Positions 31,723 through 38,656 of a stretch of 39,246 nucleotides of DNA are shown here, piece after piece. The DNA lies in NCBI GenBank assembly GCA_023267535.1, contig JAHFNC010000007.1, forward strand, positions 1 to 39,246, read 5' to 3'. The position numbers were made by a program, and so were the translations under genes. Source of the DNA: a bacterium (GTDB lineage Bacteria; Patescibacteriota; Minisyncoccia; Phycocordibacterales; UBA5272). The notes below the pieces were generated by a model. It saw only the letters and a list, made by a program, of their open reading frames with translations, did no database searches and was not told where the DNA came from. The stretch's first letter is position 1. The number at the start of each line of letters is the position of its first letter.

Positions 31723-32211
31723 TTATTTAACAATGATAGTCCCTTTGTCACTGGCATTGCCATGATTGTGGTATCCCCATGTACCGACTTTTTCAAAAGT
31801 GAAAGAATAAGTTGCACCAGCAGAACACTGATCGAATGCCGTACCAGTAGTATCTGGACAATGTTTATCTTTTGTCGTTCCGCTATATCCTTCGTGTGTT
31901 GGATGAGGATTTGAAGCTACCCACATTTCATCCCCGCCTTTGTTTGTAAATGTAACTTTACTGCCTTTAGATATAACTACAGTTGATGGCGAAAAACCAT
32001 TAGGGCCATAAACAACATTTACTGTCATCGGCGGAATCTCTGCAAGTTTAGAACTAGAGGAAGTTGAAGGAATTTCTGTTGTAACAACAGGACTCCCTTT
32101 GTTAATAGCTACAGTATTTACAACAGAAGTAGAGCTTCCTTTGTAAAAATAAAGTAGAGCTCCGATTACTAAAACAGCAACCACAATCCAAACAATCTTT
32201 GATGTTTTCAT
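31723..32211 (-). CDS. Membrane-anchored cupredoxin-like protein with atypical ligands
   Basis: The 162-aa product has one N-terminal membrane anchor (about 6-24), a Ser/Thr linker, and a cupredoxin fold from about residue 62 (NGFSPSTVVISKGSKVTFTN) to the end (TFEKVGTWGYHNHGNASDKG). In plastocyanin-like proteins the last loop reads YxCxxHxxxxM. Here it is Y147-H148-N149-H150, with neither Cys nor Met, so a classical blue type 1 site is unlikely. His103 or His106 and the Cys pair 118/129 (perhaps a disulfide) are other candidates for structure or metal binding. It precedes the DoxX-like gene. Confidence 0.82.
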   Translation of the reverse strand: MKTSKIVWIVVAVLVIGALLYFYKGSSTSVVNTVAINKGSPVVTTEIPSTSSSSKLAEIPPMTVNVVYGPNGFSPSTVVISKGSKVTFTNKGGDEMWVASNPHPTHEGYSGTTKDKHCPDTTGTAFDQCSAGATYSFTFEKVGTWGYHNHGNASDKGTIIVK

Positions 32212-32270
32212 ATTTTTTTAATTAATTATTAATATAAATTGTTATATAAAAAGTGTAACATATATTTACC

Positions 32271-32591
32271 CTAGTGGTAGGAGTTATCACTTTTTTTGTT
32301 TTTATAATCCTTGTGAAAATTTACCCAATGCCTATGTTCAACATAAACAATCTTCCACCACTTAAGGCCAGTAAGAAAACCGCCGACAGCACCCAATAGA
32401 GTTACAATTAGAAAAACAAATATAGTTTTAGAATTGTATAAAATTCCAAAACTCTCATTATATTCAGTTAAAATGTTTTGATTTAATTGAATTTTAATAA
32501 ATCCAATTAAAAAAAGTTCATATACAATAAACCCGATCAACCCCCCAAGAAAAACAGTTAAAATAATATAGACTAGTTTTTTTAAATTCAT
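32271..32591 (-). CDS. Small membrane protein of unknown function
   Basis: The 106-aa product begins MNLKKLVYIILTVFLGGLIG and has two hydrophobic helices (about 5-31 and 56-76) and a basic, His-rich C-terminus (VEHRHWVNFHKDYKNKK). I recognise no specific family. It lies upstream of the cupredoxin gene on the same strand (about 60 nt gap) and may belong to the same transcription unit. The short distance to the tRNA-fragment region on its 5' side leaves room only for a simple promoter. Confidence 0.65.
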   Translation of the reverse strand: MNLKKLVYIILTVFLGGLIGFIVYELFLIGFIKIQLNQNILTEYNESFGILYNSKTIFVFLIVTLLGAVGGFLTGLKWWKIVYVEHRHWVNFHKDYKNKKSDNSYH

Positions 32592-32650
32592 TTTATATAT
32601 AGATTATTATCTTATAAAGATACATATATTGTACACCCATTTTTAAAATG

Positions 32651-32665
32651 GCTCCGTGGGTAGGG
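32651..32665 (-). repeat. Detached copy of the tRNA-Asn 3' end
   Basis: GCTCCGTGGGTAGGG is an exact 15-nt copy of 32818-32832, the 3' end of the tRNA-Asn gene, in the same orientation. The copy decays after this point. It may be an attachment-site or recombination scar. Confidence 0.7.
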
Positions 32666-32677
32666 GTATCGGTCACA

Positions 32678-32760
32678 GTTTCTATTCCTCACTACGCTCG
32701 TCATAATAGAAACCGCGACCCCGTATTCGATCCCTAACGTAAGCCAAGCAGTTGGCTTAC
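32678..32760. repeat. Hairpin cluster including an inverted tRNA T-arm fragment
   Basis: GTTTCTATT / AATAGAAAC (32678-32713) and the 9-bp hairpin GTAAGCCAA / TTGGCTTAC (32739-32760). Between them TTCGATCCCTA (32726-32736) repeats the tRNA-Asn T-arm sequence, but on the opposite strand to the real tRNA. No complete tRNA can be folded. Confidence 0.55.
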
Positions 32761-32779
32761 TCCTTTAGAAACGAAAAGA

Positions 32780-32816
32780 AAAATCCTCAGGTGCAAGACC
32801 TGAGGATTTTTCTTTT
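32780..32816 (-). terminator. Terminator downstream of tRNA-Asn
   Basis: 13-bp stem AAAATCCTCAGGT / ACCTGAGGATTTT with a 5-nt loop; on the minus strand it continues TTCTTTTCG, just after the tRNA 3' end. Confidence 0.8.
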
Positions 32817-32856
32817 TGCTCCGTGGGTAGGGATCGAACCTACGACCAATTGGTTA

Positions 32857-33433
32857 CATTTATCCTTAAATTTCTAAAAGGGATGGACTATATCATCATC
32901 CACATACTTTTGTATGTTTGGACGCGAGGCGCTTCGGACCAAAATTAATTTTTGGCACTACTCCTAAAAAGGATAGTCTCTACACCTTCCCGTTCACCAT
33001 TTAATGTGTGCACGGGCTTGGCTCGGTATTACCCACGACTTAACACGTTTCGGGCTTCACCGAGTTCACCTCGTTTTCGACCTAAGTTACCTTAGGAAGC
33101 TGCGTCATACCCGCATGGATTTCTCTATGACAATTTGCACAGACAAGAATACATTTATCAATTTCTTTCTTTATTTTTTCCCACGACCTTGTGACACCTC
33201 TTGCAGATAAACCGAAGTCTTTCTGCTTTGGGTCACTGTGGTGAAAATCTAAAGCGTCCGCACATTTTTTATAGTTACAAATCATGCATTTACCGCCTTT
33301 GTATTCTCTAGCCATAACACGAAGTTTTTTACGACGCTCGATTACAGCTTTTTTCAAATACTCTTTGCGGTCGGCATATTTTCTTTTATCTGGCATATAC
33401 ATTAGTGTATACCAAAAAGGAAATTAATAATTC
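32857..33433 (-). ncRNA. Group I self-splicing intron in tRNA-Asn
   Basis: 577 nt. The conserved core is visible on the minus strand: GGTAATACCGAGCC (Q/P4 region, 33033-33020), GTAGAGACTATCC (R/P7 5' strand, 32983-32971) and GATATAGTCC (S/P7 3' strand, 32894-32885); CATAC/GTATG forms a small hairpin before the latter. The last intron base is G and the base before the 5' site is U. The internal guide GCAGCT (33103-33098) pairs with exon GGCTGT, giving the required U-G pair at the splice site. A stem CCTAAG-gtaa-CTTAGG follows. The HNH ORF lies between the 5' splice site and the guide, in the P1 extension. Confidence 0.9.
33082..33402 (-). CDS. HNH homing endonuclease inside the tRNA intron
   Basis: The 106-aa product has a basic N-terminus and an HNH/zinc motif: C39-x2-C42, DFHH (His54, His55), then C88-x2-C91-H92 and His96 (CILVCANCHREIH). 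This is the small HNH form common in mobile introns, expected to cut intronless tRNA-Asn alleles and so spread the intron. The ATG at 33402 is used; ATG at 33396 is an alternative. No ribosome-binding site is obvious. Its last codons contain the intron guide sequence (Thr100-Leu102) and its stop codon lies inside the following P2 stem, so coding and ribozyme sequences overlap. Confidence 0.88.
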   Translation of the reverse strand: MYMPDKRKYADRKEYLKKAVIERRKKLRVMAREYKGGKCMICNYKKCADALDFHHSDPKQKDFGLSARGVTRSWEKIKKEIDKCILVCANCHREIHAGMTQLPKVT

Positions 33434-33559
33434 ACAGCCAACTGCTCTACCGCTGAGCTACCACGGAATATTTAATTTTAAAATAACAATTTATTTTGTT
33501 TTCAATTGTTATCACTACTTTATTTTGTAGTTTTTTAATTCTAGCACATCTATTTTTGA

Positions 33560-33595
33560 AAAACAAAACAAGCAAAAATGCTTGTTTTGTTTTTG
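33560..33595. terminator. Terminator hairpin downstream of the DUF378 gene
   Basis: 15-bp stem AAAACAAAACAAGCA and its complement, T-rich on both sides. It ends the DUF378 transcript and insulates the tRNA gene. Confidence 0.8.
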
Positions 33596-33614
33596 TCATG
33601 ACAATGTTAAATGA

Positions 33615-33797
33615 TTAAAAAATCATCCAAACAGAAGCCGCACCTACAAGAACGTAGACAATAGCTTCTAGCCATGAGAATGATCCTAGAATCATATGGA
33701 TGATATTCCAATCACTACCCATAAGCATTCCAAGACCAATCAATCCCCAGTTAAGACCTCCGACTATTACTAAAATACGTGAAACTTGTTTTAGCAT
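33615..33797 (-). CDS. DUF378 family small membrane protein
   Basis: The 60-aa product reads MLKQVSRILVIVGGLNWGLI and continues with two hydrophobic helices. The GxxNWGLxGL motif and the C-terminal YVLVGAASVWMI match DUF378, a family of small two-helix membrane proteins of unknown function. No ribosome-binding site is visible. Confidence 0.85.
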   Translation of the reverse strand: MLKQVSRILVIVGGLNWGLIGLGMLMGSDWNIIHMILGSFSWLEAIVYVLVGAASVWMIF

Positions 33798-33892
33798 ATT
33801 TTAATGACGAAAATCTTCTTAATAAAAGATATTTCGCATACATATAGTTTATTCCTAATAAAGAGGAAAAGCTACTAGACAATTCACAGGAA

Positions 33893-34474
33893 TTATTTTT
33901 CAAATTTAAAGCTTGAAAATTCAGGCAAAACCGACTTCCCTTCTATTAATCTAAAATAAACTTCTGCGGCCGATAATGCTCCAGTTAATGCGTTGTGTGG
34001 TTTTGGTTCATCTGGTATTCCTGCCATATTTAAAAGTACATCTAAATTAAGAGTGGATTTTCTTTCTTTCATTGGAATAGGTTCTTTGTTTAGTAGAAGT
34101 TTTGCACATACCGCACTATGCAAATCAAATGCTCTGTATGGAATCTTACAATCAACTCCCTCTCTCACAAAAGACATATTCAAAAAAATAATATCAGCGG
34201 CAACGTTTTGTCCAACAACAGTTCTGCCATCAGATTCATCTAAAAACTTTTTCAATTGTTCAAGTCCTTCTTTTTGAGATAAAGGAATTTTTTCTAATTG
34301 TTCTTTTGTAAAACCATTAATAGCCAATCCTTCATCGTCCAAAAAGGCTCCGTCAAAAGGTTTCATCTCAAGATATATTCTTCTCTCTGGATTACTTAAA
34401 TCAATGGCTCCGACAGAAATAAGGGAGCATCTGCAAAAATCAATACCGGTCATCTCACAATCAATTGATATCAT
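33893..34474 (-). CDS. DEDDh-type 3'-5' exonuclease with altered last motif
   Basis: The 193-aa product has an Exo I motif IDCEMTG (Asp5, Glu7), Exo II GQNVAADIIFLN (Asp94), and Exo III KPHNALTGALSA with His160. In DnaQ-like and oligoribonuclease-like enzymes the fourth acidic residue follows as HxAxxD; here the position is Gly165. The DNA at 33973-34010 reads clearly, with codon GGA. The protein could be inactive, use another acid, or have changed substrate. Family membership is clear; the exact substrate (short RNA, DNA 3' ends) is not. A TATTAT box lies 9 nt before the ATG. Confidence 0.85.
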   Translation of the reverse strand: MISIDCEMTGIDFCRCSLISVGAIDLSNPERRIYLEMKPFDGAFLDDEGLAINGFTKEQLEKIPLSQKEGLEQLKKFLDESDGRTVVGQNVAADIIFLNMSFVREGVDCKIPYRAFDLHSAVCAKLLLNKEPIPMKERKSTLNLDVLLNMAGIPDEPKPHNALTGALSAAEVYFRLIEGKSVLPEFSSFKFEK

Positions 34475-34611
34475 AATAAAAGAATAATATCATACATCTT
34501 AAACTAATTTATGATGACACACCTGACATTTTGTGTTATCATAAAACCATCTGGCCATGTGGGCCATTTATTATTGGCCCTGTTATAAAGACCAATCTAA
34601 TATCTACAATT

Positions 34612-36087
34612 ATGGCAATAGAAAAACAAATACCTCAGGGTGGCGAGGCTGTGCTTCGTTTTGAGGATTTAACATTTAAATACGGAGAAAATAGAATCAT
34701 TTTAAAAGAGGCTAATTTTGTTGTGCGCAAAGGAATCAAATTAACTTTAATGGGACAAAATGGTGCTGGAAAGTCCACCCTCTTTTCTTTAATTACAGGA
34801 GAGCAAAAGCCTGAAGAAGGCAGAGTTATAATTGGGCAAAATTTAAAAGTATCTATTGCTAAACAATTTATTCCTCATACTAAATGGGAAATAACTGTTC
34901 GTGATTTCTTGCAAGAAGCCTTTGACGAAAAAGTTTACGATATTGATAAAAAAGCAAAAGATATTTTTAAGGTGATAAATCTAAATATAGATTTAGACAA
35001 AAAAATCCGTGAATTGTCCGGTGGACAAAAAGGAAGACTACTAATTGCTCAAGCTCTAGTACAAAAGCCAGATATATTGCTACTAGATGAACCAACTAAT
35101 AATCTTGATAAAGAAGGAGTTAAACTTCTTATGGAATTTCTAAAAGATTACGAAGGAACAGTGATAGTTATTTCTCACGATTCTGCCTTTTTAAATTCTT
35201 TCACTCACGGGGTGTTATATATGAATACTCAAAACTACCAGACTGAACAATATACCGGTAACTATTACAAAGTGGTAGAAGATATTAAAAGAAGAGTTGA
35301 AAAAGAACAGAGATCAAACGCTCAATTGGAAAAAGAAATTATTGGCAATAAAGAAAAAGTAAACTTCTTTGCTCACAAAGGAGGAAAGATGCGTAAGTTA
35401 GCGGCAAAACTAAAAGATGAAGTGGAAGAAATGGAAGACAGTAAGGTTGATGTTAGAAAAGAAGATAGAACTATAAAAAATTTCTCTATCAGTTGCCAAG
35501 AAGAAATTGGCGGAGTGATTGTTAAATTTGATGCCGTTGAAATGCTAGACAATGGAAAAGTTGTAACTAAGAAAGTAGACATTGAACTTCGTAAAGGAGA
35601 CAAGCTTCATATTACTGGACCAAATGGAGTTGGGAAAACTACGCTACTTGAAAGAATCGCCAAGAGAAAAGCTAAAGGTGTCACCATACAAGAAGATATA
35701 AATATCGGTTATTACAGACAAGACTTTTCTACTTTAGATTTTGATAAAAGTGCTTATCAAGAATTGGCACAAATTTTAAAAAAGTTAGATGATCAACTAG
35801 TTAGAAAAACTGCGGCTCACATGTTGCTTGGTTCGGAAGCATTAAAATCAAAAATTGGATTATTATCAGAAGGACAGAAAGGATTACTGATGTTTGCTTA
35901 TCTTCGTTTACAAGTCCCTGGCCTTCTTATATTAGATGAACCAACCAACCACATAAACTTCCGACACATTCCAGCCATTGCTGAAGCTATCAAAAATTAC
36001 GAAGGCCCTGTTATAATCGTCTCTCACGTCAATGATTTTGTAAGACAGCTTGGAATCACTCAAACTCTTGATTTAGGAAAAATATAA
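34612..36087 (+). CDS. ABC-F family ATPase
   Basis: The start is the ATG at 34612 (MAIEKQIPQGG), since the upstream extension back to 34531 reads through an intergenic hairpin. The 491-aa soluble protein has two ABC cassettes: first Walker A GQNGAGKST (about 48-56), signature LSGGQKGRLLIAQAL and Walker B LLLDEPTNNLD; an arginine- and lysine-rich helical linker; then GPNGVGKTT, signature LLSEGQKGLLMFAYL and LILDEPTNH. ABC-F proteins act on translating ribosomes (EttA, Uup, resistance types). The second signature, SEGQK rather than SGGQ/SGGE, is degenerate. A TAATAT box ends 8 nt before the ATG. Confidence 0.93.
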   Translation: MAIEKQIPQGGEAVLRFEDLTFKYGENRIILKEANFVVRKGIKLTLMGQNGAGKSTLFSLITGEQKPEEGRVIIGQNLKVSIAKQFIPHTKWEITVRDFLQEAFDEKVYDIDKKAKDIFKVINLNIDLDKKIRELSGGQKGRLLIAQALVQKPDILLLDEPTNNLDKEGVKLLMEFLKDYEGTVIVISHDSAFLNSFTHGVLYMNTQNYQTEQYTGNYYKVVEDIKRRVEKEQRSNAQLEKEIIGNKEKVNFFAHKGGKMRKLAAKLKDEVEEMEDSKVDVRKEDRTIKNFSISCQEEIGGVIVKFDAVEMLDNGKVVTKKVDIELRKGDKLHITGPNGVGKTTLLERIAKRKAKGVTIQEDINIGYYRQDFSTLDFDKSAYQELAQILKKLDDQLVRKTAAHMLLGSEALKSKIGLLSEGQKGLLMFAYLRLQVPGLLILDEPTNHINFRHIPAIAEAIKNYEGPVIIVSHVNDFVRQLGITQTLDLGKI

Positions 36088-36088
36088 C

Positions 36089-36124
36089 AAAACAAAAATC
36101 CACCTTTCGGTGGATTTTTGTTTA
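36089..36124. terminator. Bidirectional terminator between the ABC-F and RRM genes
   Basis: Stem AACAAAAATCCACC / GGTGGATTTTTGTT with a TTTC loop between convergent genes. Confidence 0.88.
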
Positions 36125-36134
36125 ATCAAAACGA

Positions 36135-36416
36135 TTAGAATGATCTGCGAGGACGATCCTCTCTCTTCTCCATTGGACGAGCAACATTCACTGTTAGACG
36201 ACGTCCCTCGAATTCTTTATCGTGGTACATGTCTATAGCTTTGTTGGCATCTTCCTCAGAAGCCATCTCTACGAATCCAAAACCCTTTGAACGGTTTGTC
36301 ATCTTATCGTTGATAATTTGAGCTGAAACAACAGTTCCAGCTTTTGAGAAATGATTTTTAAGGTCATCGCTTGTAGAAGTGTAAGGAATTCCTCCTACGA
36401 ATAATTTTGTGGTCAT
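36135..36416 (-). CDS. RRM-domain RNA-binding protein
   Basis: The 93-aa product is a single RNA recognition motif: RNP2 KLFVGGIPY at residues 4-12 and RNP1 SKGFGFVEM at about 43-51, both with the RNA-stacking aromatics. A short basic tail ends REDRPRRSF. It is of the small single-RRM type found in cyanobacteria and other bacteria, often cold-induced. A long AT-rich leader with a ribosome-binding site not evident precedes it. Confidence 0.93.
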   Translation of the reverse strand: MTTKLFVGGIPYTSTSDDLKNHFSKAGTVVSAQIINDKMTNRSKGFGFVEMASEEDANKAIDMYHDKEFEGRRLTVNVARPMEKREDRPRRSF

Positions 36417-36560
36417 TTAAAAAAATTTAAACTTATTAAAGTAAGGCACAAACACAATTAACAAAACAAAACTTTGCAAACTGAGAAAGACACTTACTAG
36501 GGAACAATATAACACAGAAACAATAATTAGTCACGGCCTTAATTAATAAAAGACAATTAT

Positions 36561-36592
36561 AAACAAAAAAACCATTGCCAAGTAATGGTTTT
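36561..36592 (-). terminator. Minus-strand terminator upstream of the RRM gene
   Basis: AAAACCATT / AATGGTTTT stem followed on the minus strand by TTTTG. It could end read-through from the rnc operon before the RRM gene. Confidence 0.6.
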
Positions 36593-36599
36593 AAAAACT

Positions 36600-36627
36600 T
36601 TGACTTGCTTTTGTTAAAATATATGTT
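36600..36627 (+). promoter_or_regulatory. Promoter of the candidate RNA at 36634
   Basis: TTGACT (36600-36605), 16-nt spacer, TATGTT (36622-36627). Confidence 0.6.
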
Positions 36628-36633
36628 ATGTTT

Positions 36634-36807
36634 AAGCTGGGTTTGTGGATCGACACCATTCCATGGAAACAGTCGACGTCGTGTGGGTGAGTAAGTCCCC
36701 ACATGTGAGTGTGTCAAAGCTCACTTAGGTGTATCTCACAGGACACCTAAAGACAGATCTTGCAATACCTACCCGTCAATCTCCCCTTGTTGACGGGTTC
36801 TTTTTTT
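36634..36807 (+). ncRNA. Candidate small RNA between the RRM and rnc genes
   Basis: About 174 nt between a promoter and a perfect terminator (ACCCGTCAA / TTGACGGGT followed by a run of seven T). Internal stems are visible: GTGTGGG / CCCCACA around 36677-36706 and the 8-bp TTAGGTGT / ACACCTAA around 36725-36751. Base composition is richer in GC than the surroundings. The best ORF is 21 codons (from 36662) without a ribosome-binding site. It does not show the SRP, tmRNA or RNase P hallmarks known to me; identity unknown. The start is estimated from the -10. Confidence 0.62.
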
Positions 36808-36821
36808 GATTATTTGAATTA

Positions 36822-37514
36822 CTATTTGCTCCAACCTTTTTTAATAAGAGCATTCTTGGCGGCATTAGTTTCAGCTTCTTGTTTACTTTTTCCATCACCT
36901 TCTGCAATTTTTTCATCACCGAAATGAATTGAGATAATAAATAATTTGTCATGATCAGGGCCAGACTCTGAAACAACTCTATAACTTGGAGTTACTCCAA
37001 ATTTTTCTTGTGACTTTTCTTGAACCAAACTCTTTGGATCTTTGTAAGCACCGTTTCTGACAATGGCATCAGTCTTTACTAAAAGAGTTTTAGTAATAAA
37101 TTCTTTAACCTTTTCGTAACCGCCATCAATGTATAAAGCTCCGATAAATGCTTCATAAGCATCTGCTAATATTGAACTTCTAGCACGAGATACGTCTTTC
37201 GCCTCCCCTTTAGAAAGTAAAATTAAATCATTAAAAGAAAGTTCATTTGCTACTTCACTTAATGTTATGGTATTAACCAGAGCTGAACGATAAGCAGTCA
37301 AATCCCCTTCGTTGTGGTCTTTATATTTATTAAAAAGAAATTCAGTAGTAATGAGTTCTAAAACAGCATCACCTAAAAATTCTAATCTCTCATTGTGATG
37401 AAGATTTATTTTTGGATTCTCATTTATATAACTACGATGAATAAAGGCTTGCTTAAGTAAGTCTTTATCATTAAATTTTATATTTACCTTTTTCTCAAAT
37501 TCACTAAGTGTCAT
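36822..37514 (-). CDS. rnc: Ribonuclease III
   Basis: The 230-aa enzyme cuts double-stranded RNA in rRNA maturation. The catalytic signature NERLEFLGDAVLEL (41-54) has its acidic residues, a second acidic cluster is in ILADAYEAFIGALYIDGG, and the dsRNA-binding domain fills about 155-225 (KSLVQEKSQEKFG ... KSKQEAETNAAKNAL). Length is normal. It overlaps the nusB/Nudix stop by 4 nt (ATGA), so it is translated from the same message. Pairing with NusB, an rRNA antitermination factor, and L32 fits a ribosome-biogenesis operon. Confidence 0.96.
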   Translation of the reverse strand: MTLSEFEKKVNIKFNDKDLLKQAFIHRSYINENPKINLHHNERLEFLGDAVLELITTEFLFNKYKDHNEGDLTAYRSALVNTITLSEVANELSFNDLILLSKGEAKDVSRARSSILADAYEAFIGALYIDGGYEKVKEFITKTLLVKTDAIVRNGAYKDPKSLVQEKSQEKFGVTPSYRVVSESGPDHDKLFIISIHFGDEKIAEGDGKSKQEAETNAAKNALIKKGWSK

Positions 37515-38386
37515 TTTATTTTTTCTATTGCTCCACTTATTATTGGTCTGACATCATCGTATATTTTTAGAGAAGCTATTTCACTTACAGGAAACCACTT
37601 CACATCATCAAGACCGGATTTATCTTCTAGTTTTAATTTATCATCACTTGCTTCAGCTAGAAAATAAGTGACATGCTTTTTTATTTTATCTCCCCCATTT
37701 TTATTAGCAATATATTCGTTCTCACATAAAGAACAAATAATCTTTGTAGATAAACCGATTTCTTCTTTTATCTTTTTAATTGTTTCTTTTTTAATGTCCT
37801 TTGTACCGTCGACGTGTCCTTTTGTTAAAGTCCAATGACCGAAAATATCGTGAACCAAAGCGATGTTTATCTTAGCTTCTTTTTTAATAAAAACAACCGC
37901 TCCAACTAAGTCTTCTCTTTTCAATTCTTTCTTTTCTTTTTTCTGATCTTTATCTGGCTCACCAAGTTCTCTGTAAACTGCACCGAGCACTCCGTTTACG
38001 AATTTACCTGATGTCTCTCCGCCAAAAGCTTTGGCGAGTTCAATAGCTTCATCAATCGCCACCTTTGGTGGGACTTCTTTTCTGTCACCAAATAAAAGTT
38101 CACAAAGTCCGATACGAAGAATGTTTCTATCGATAGTATTTATTTTATCAAGTGGCCACTCAGGAGCGGCACGAGAAATGATGTCGTCAATTGTTGTTCT
38201 TCTGTCTAATGATTCACAAGACAAAAACAAAGCAAAAGAAATATCTTTTGCTTCATCTCCAAATTCTAATTTATTTCTTTTAACTATACCTTCAATAACC
38301 TCTTTGTTTGATGAGAGTTCCTCTCTAATATCAAGTTCAAAAAGCGTCTGCAATGCGATTATTCGTGCTGTGTGACGGCTACTCAT
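37511..38386 (-). CDS. nusB: NusB fused to a Nudix-like domain
   Basis: The 291-aa product joins two domains. Residues 1-143 are a full NusB (SRHTARIIALQTLFELDI ... VPPKVAIDEAIELAKAFGG ... KFVNGVLGAVYRE), which works in rRNA transcription antitermination. A Lys/Glu linker leads to a Nudix fold (about 158-291). Its box at 190-212 reads GHVDGTKDIKKETIKKIKEE and IGL: of the canonical Gx5Ex7REUxEExGU, the first Glu and the RE pair are Lys (196, 204, 205), but Glu208 and Glu209 remain. Hydrolase activity is uncertain; binding of a nucleotide or RNA end is possible. No frameshift or internal start is evident at the join. It lies between rpmF and rnc. Confidence 0.88.
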   Translation of the reverse strand: MSSRHTARIIALQTLFELDIREELSSNKEVIEGIVKRNKLEFGDEAKDISFALFLSCESLDRRTTIDDIISRAAPEWPLDKINTIDRNILRIGLCELLFGDRKEVPPKVAIDEAIELAKAFGGETSGKFVNGVLGAVYRELGEPDKDQKKEKKELKREDLVGAVVFIKKEAKINIALVHDIFGHWTLTKGHVDGTKDIKKETIKKIKEEIGLSTKIICSLCENEYIANKNGGDKIKKHVTYFLAEASDDKLKLEDKSGLDDVKWFPVSEIASLKIYDDVRPIISGAIEKIK

Positions 38387-38423
38387 AGGTTATTGAAAGA
38401 GCAAATAGTTTAATTAATTAAAT

Positions 38424-38609
38424 TTATTTTGTTTTAGCTTTTACTTTTATAATTTTCTTTCCACGATACATTCCACAAGCATCACATACTCGGTGAGGAG
38501 TTTTCATTGCCCCACAATCCTTGCAAGTAACTAAATTTACTGCTTTTAAGGCGTGATGACTGCGACGGTTTGCAGTATGCGCGCGGGTGTGTCTCATTCG
38601 TACTACCAT
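38424..38609 (-). CDS. rpmF: 50S ribosomal protein L32
   Basis: The 61-aa product has the L32 N-terminus (RMRHTRAHTANRRSHHAL) and a zinc ribbon with CKDC and CDAC pairs (about residues 29-32 and 43-46), the zinc-binding form. It heads the operon with nusB/Nudix and rnc. A TATAAT ends 6 nt before the ATG (with TTGATT 16 nt further up), giving a leaderless message. Confidence 0.95.
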   Translation of the reverse strand: MVVRMRHTRAHTANRRSHHALKAVNLVTCKDCGAMKTPHRVCDACGMYRGKKIIKVKAKTK

Positions 38610-38615
38610 TGCGTT

Positions 38616-38621
38616 ATTATA
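38616..38621 (-). promoter_or_regulatory. -10 of rpmF, 6 nt from the ATG
   Basis: Perfect TATAAT, 16-nt spacer from TTGATT at 38638-38643; 6 nt to the ATG. Confidence 0.72.
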
Positions 38622-38656
38622 CAGTAAATCTTGATTAAATCAAAATAATAATAACT

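Larger units (their letters stand above)
32819..33467 (-). tRNA. tRNA-Asn(GUU), interrupted by a group I intron
   Basis: The 5' exon (33467-33434) gives acceptor TCCGTGG, a D-arm with GCTC/GAGC, and the anticodon stem GTTGG. The 3' exon (32856-32819) gives CCAAT, a T-arm GTAGG-TTCGATC-CCTAC, acceptor CCACGGA and discriminator G; CCA is not encoded. Joining CTGT to TAACC restores the loop CTGTTAA with anticodon GTT (Asn). The mature tRNA is 72 nt. The intron lies between anticodon bases 35 and 36. Only this junction both restores a valid anticodon and has the U-before, G-at-end hallmark of group I splicing. Confidence 0.93.

Noticed and set aside
32651-32745. A second tRNA gene in the fragment region
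   Set aside because: The T-arm piece has an A at position 53 that cannot pair, and the pieces lie in opposite orientations; no cloverleaf forms.
36662-36727. 21-codon ORF within the RNA at 36634
   Set aside because: It lacks a ribosome-binding site and overlaps the stems; chance is more likely.
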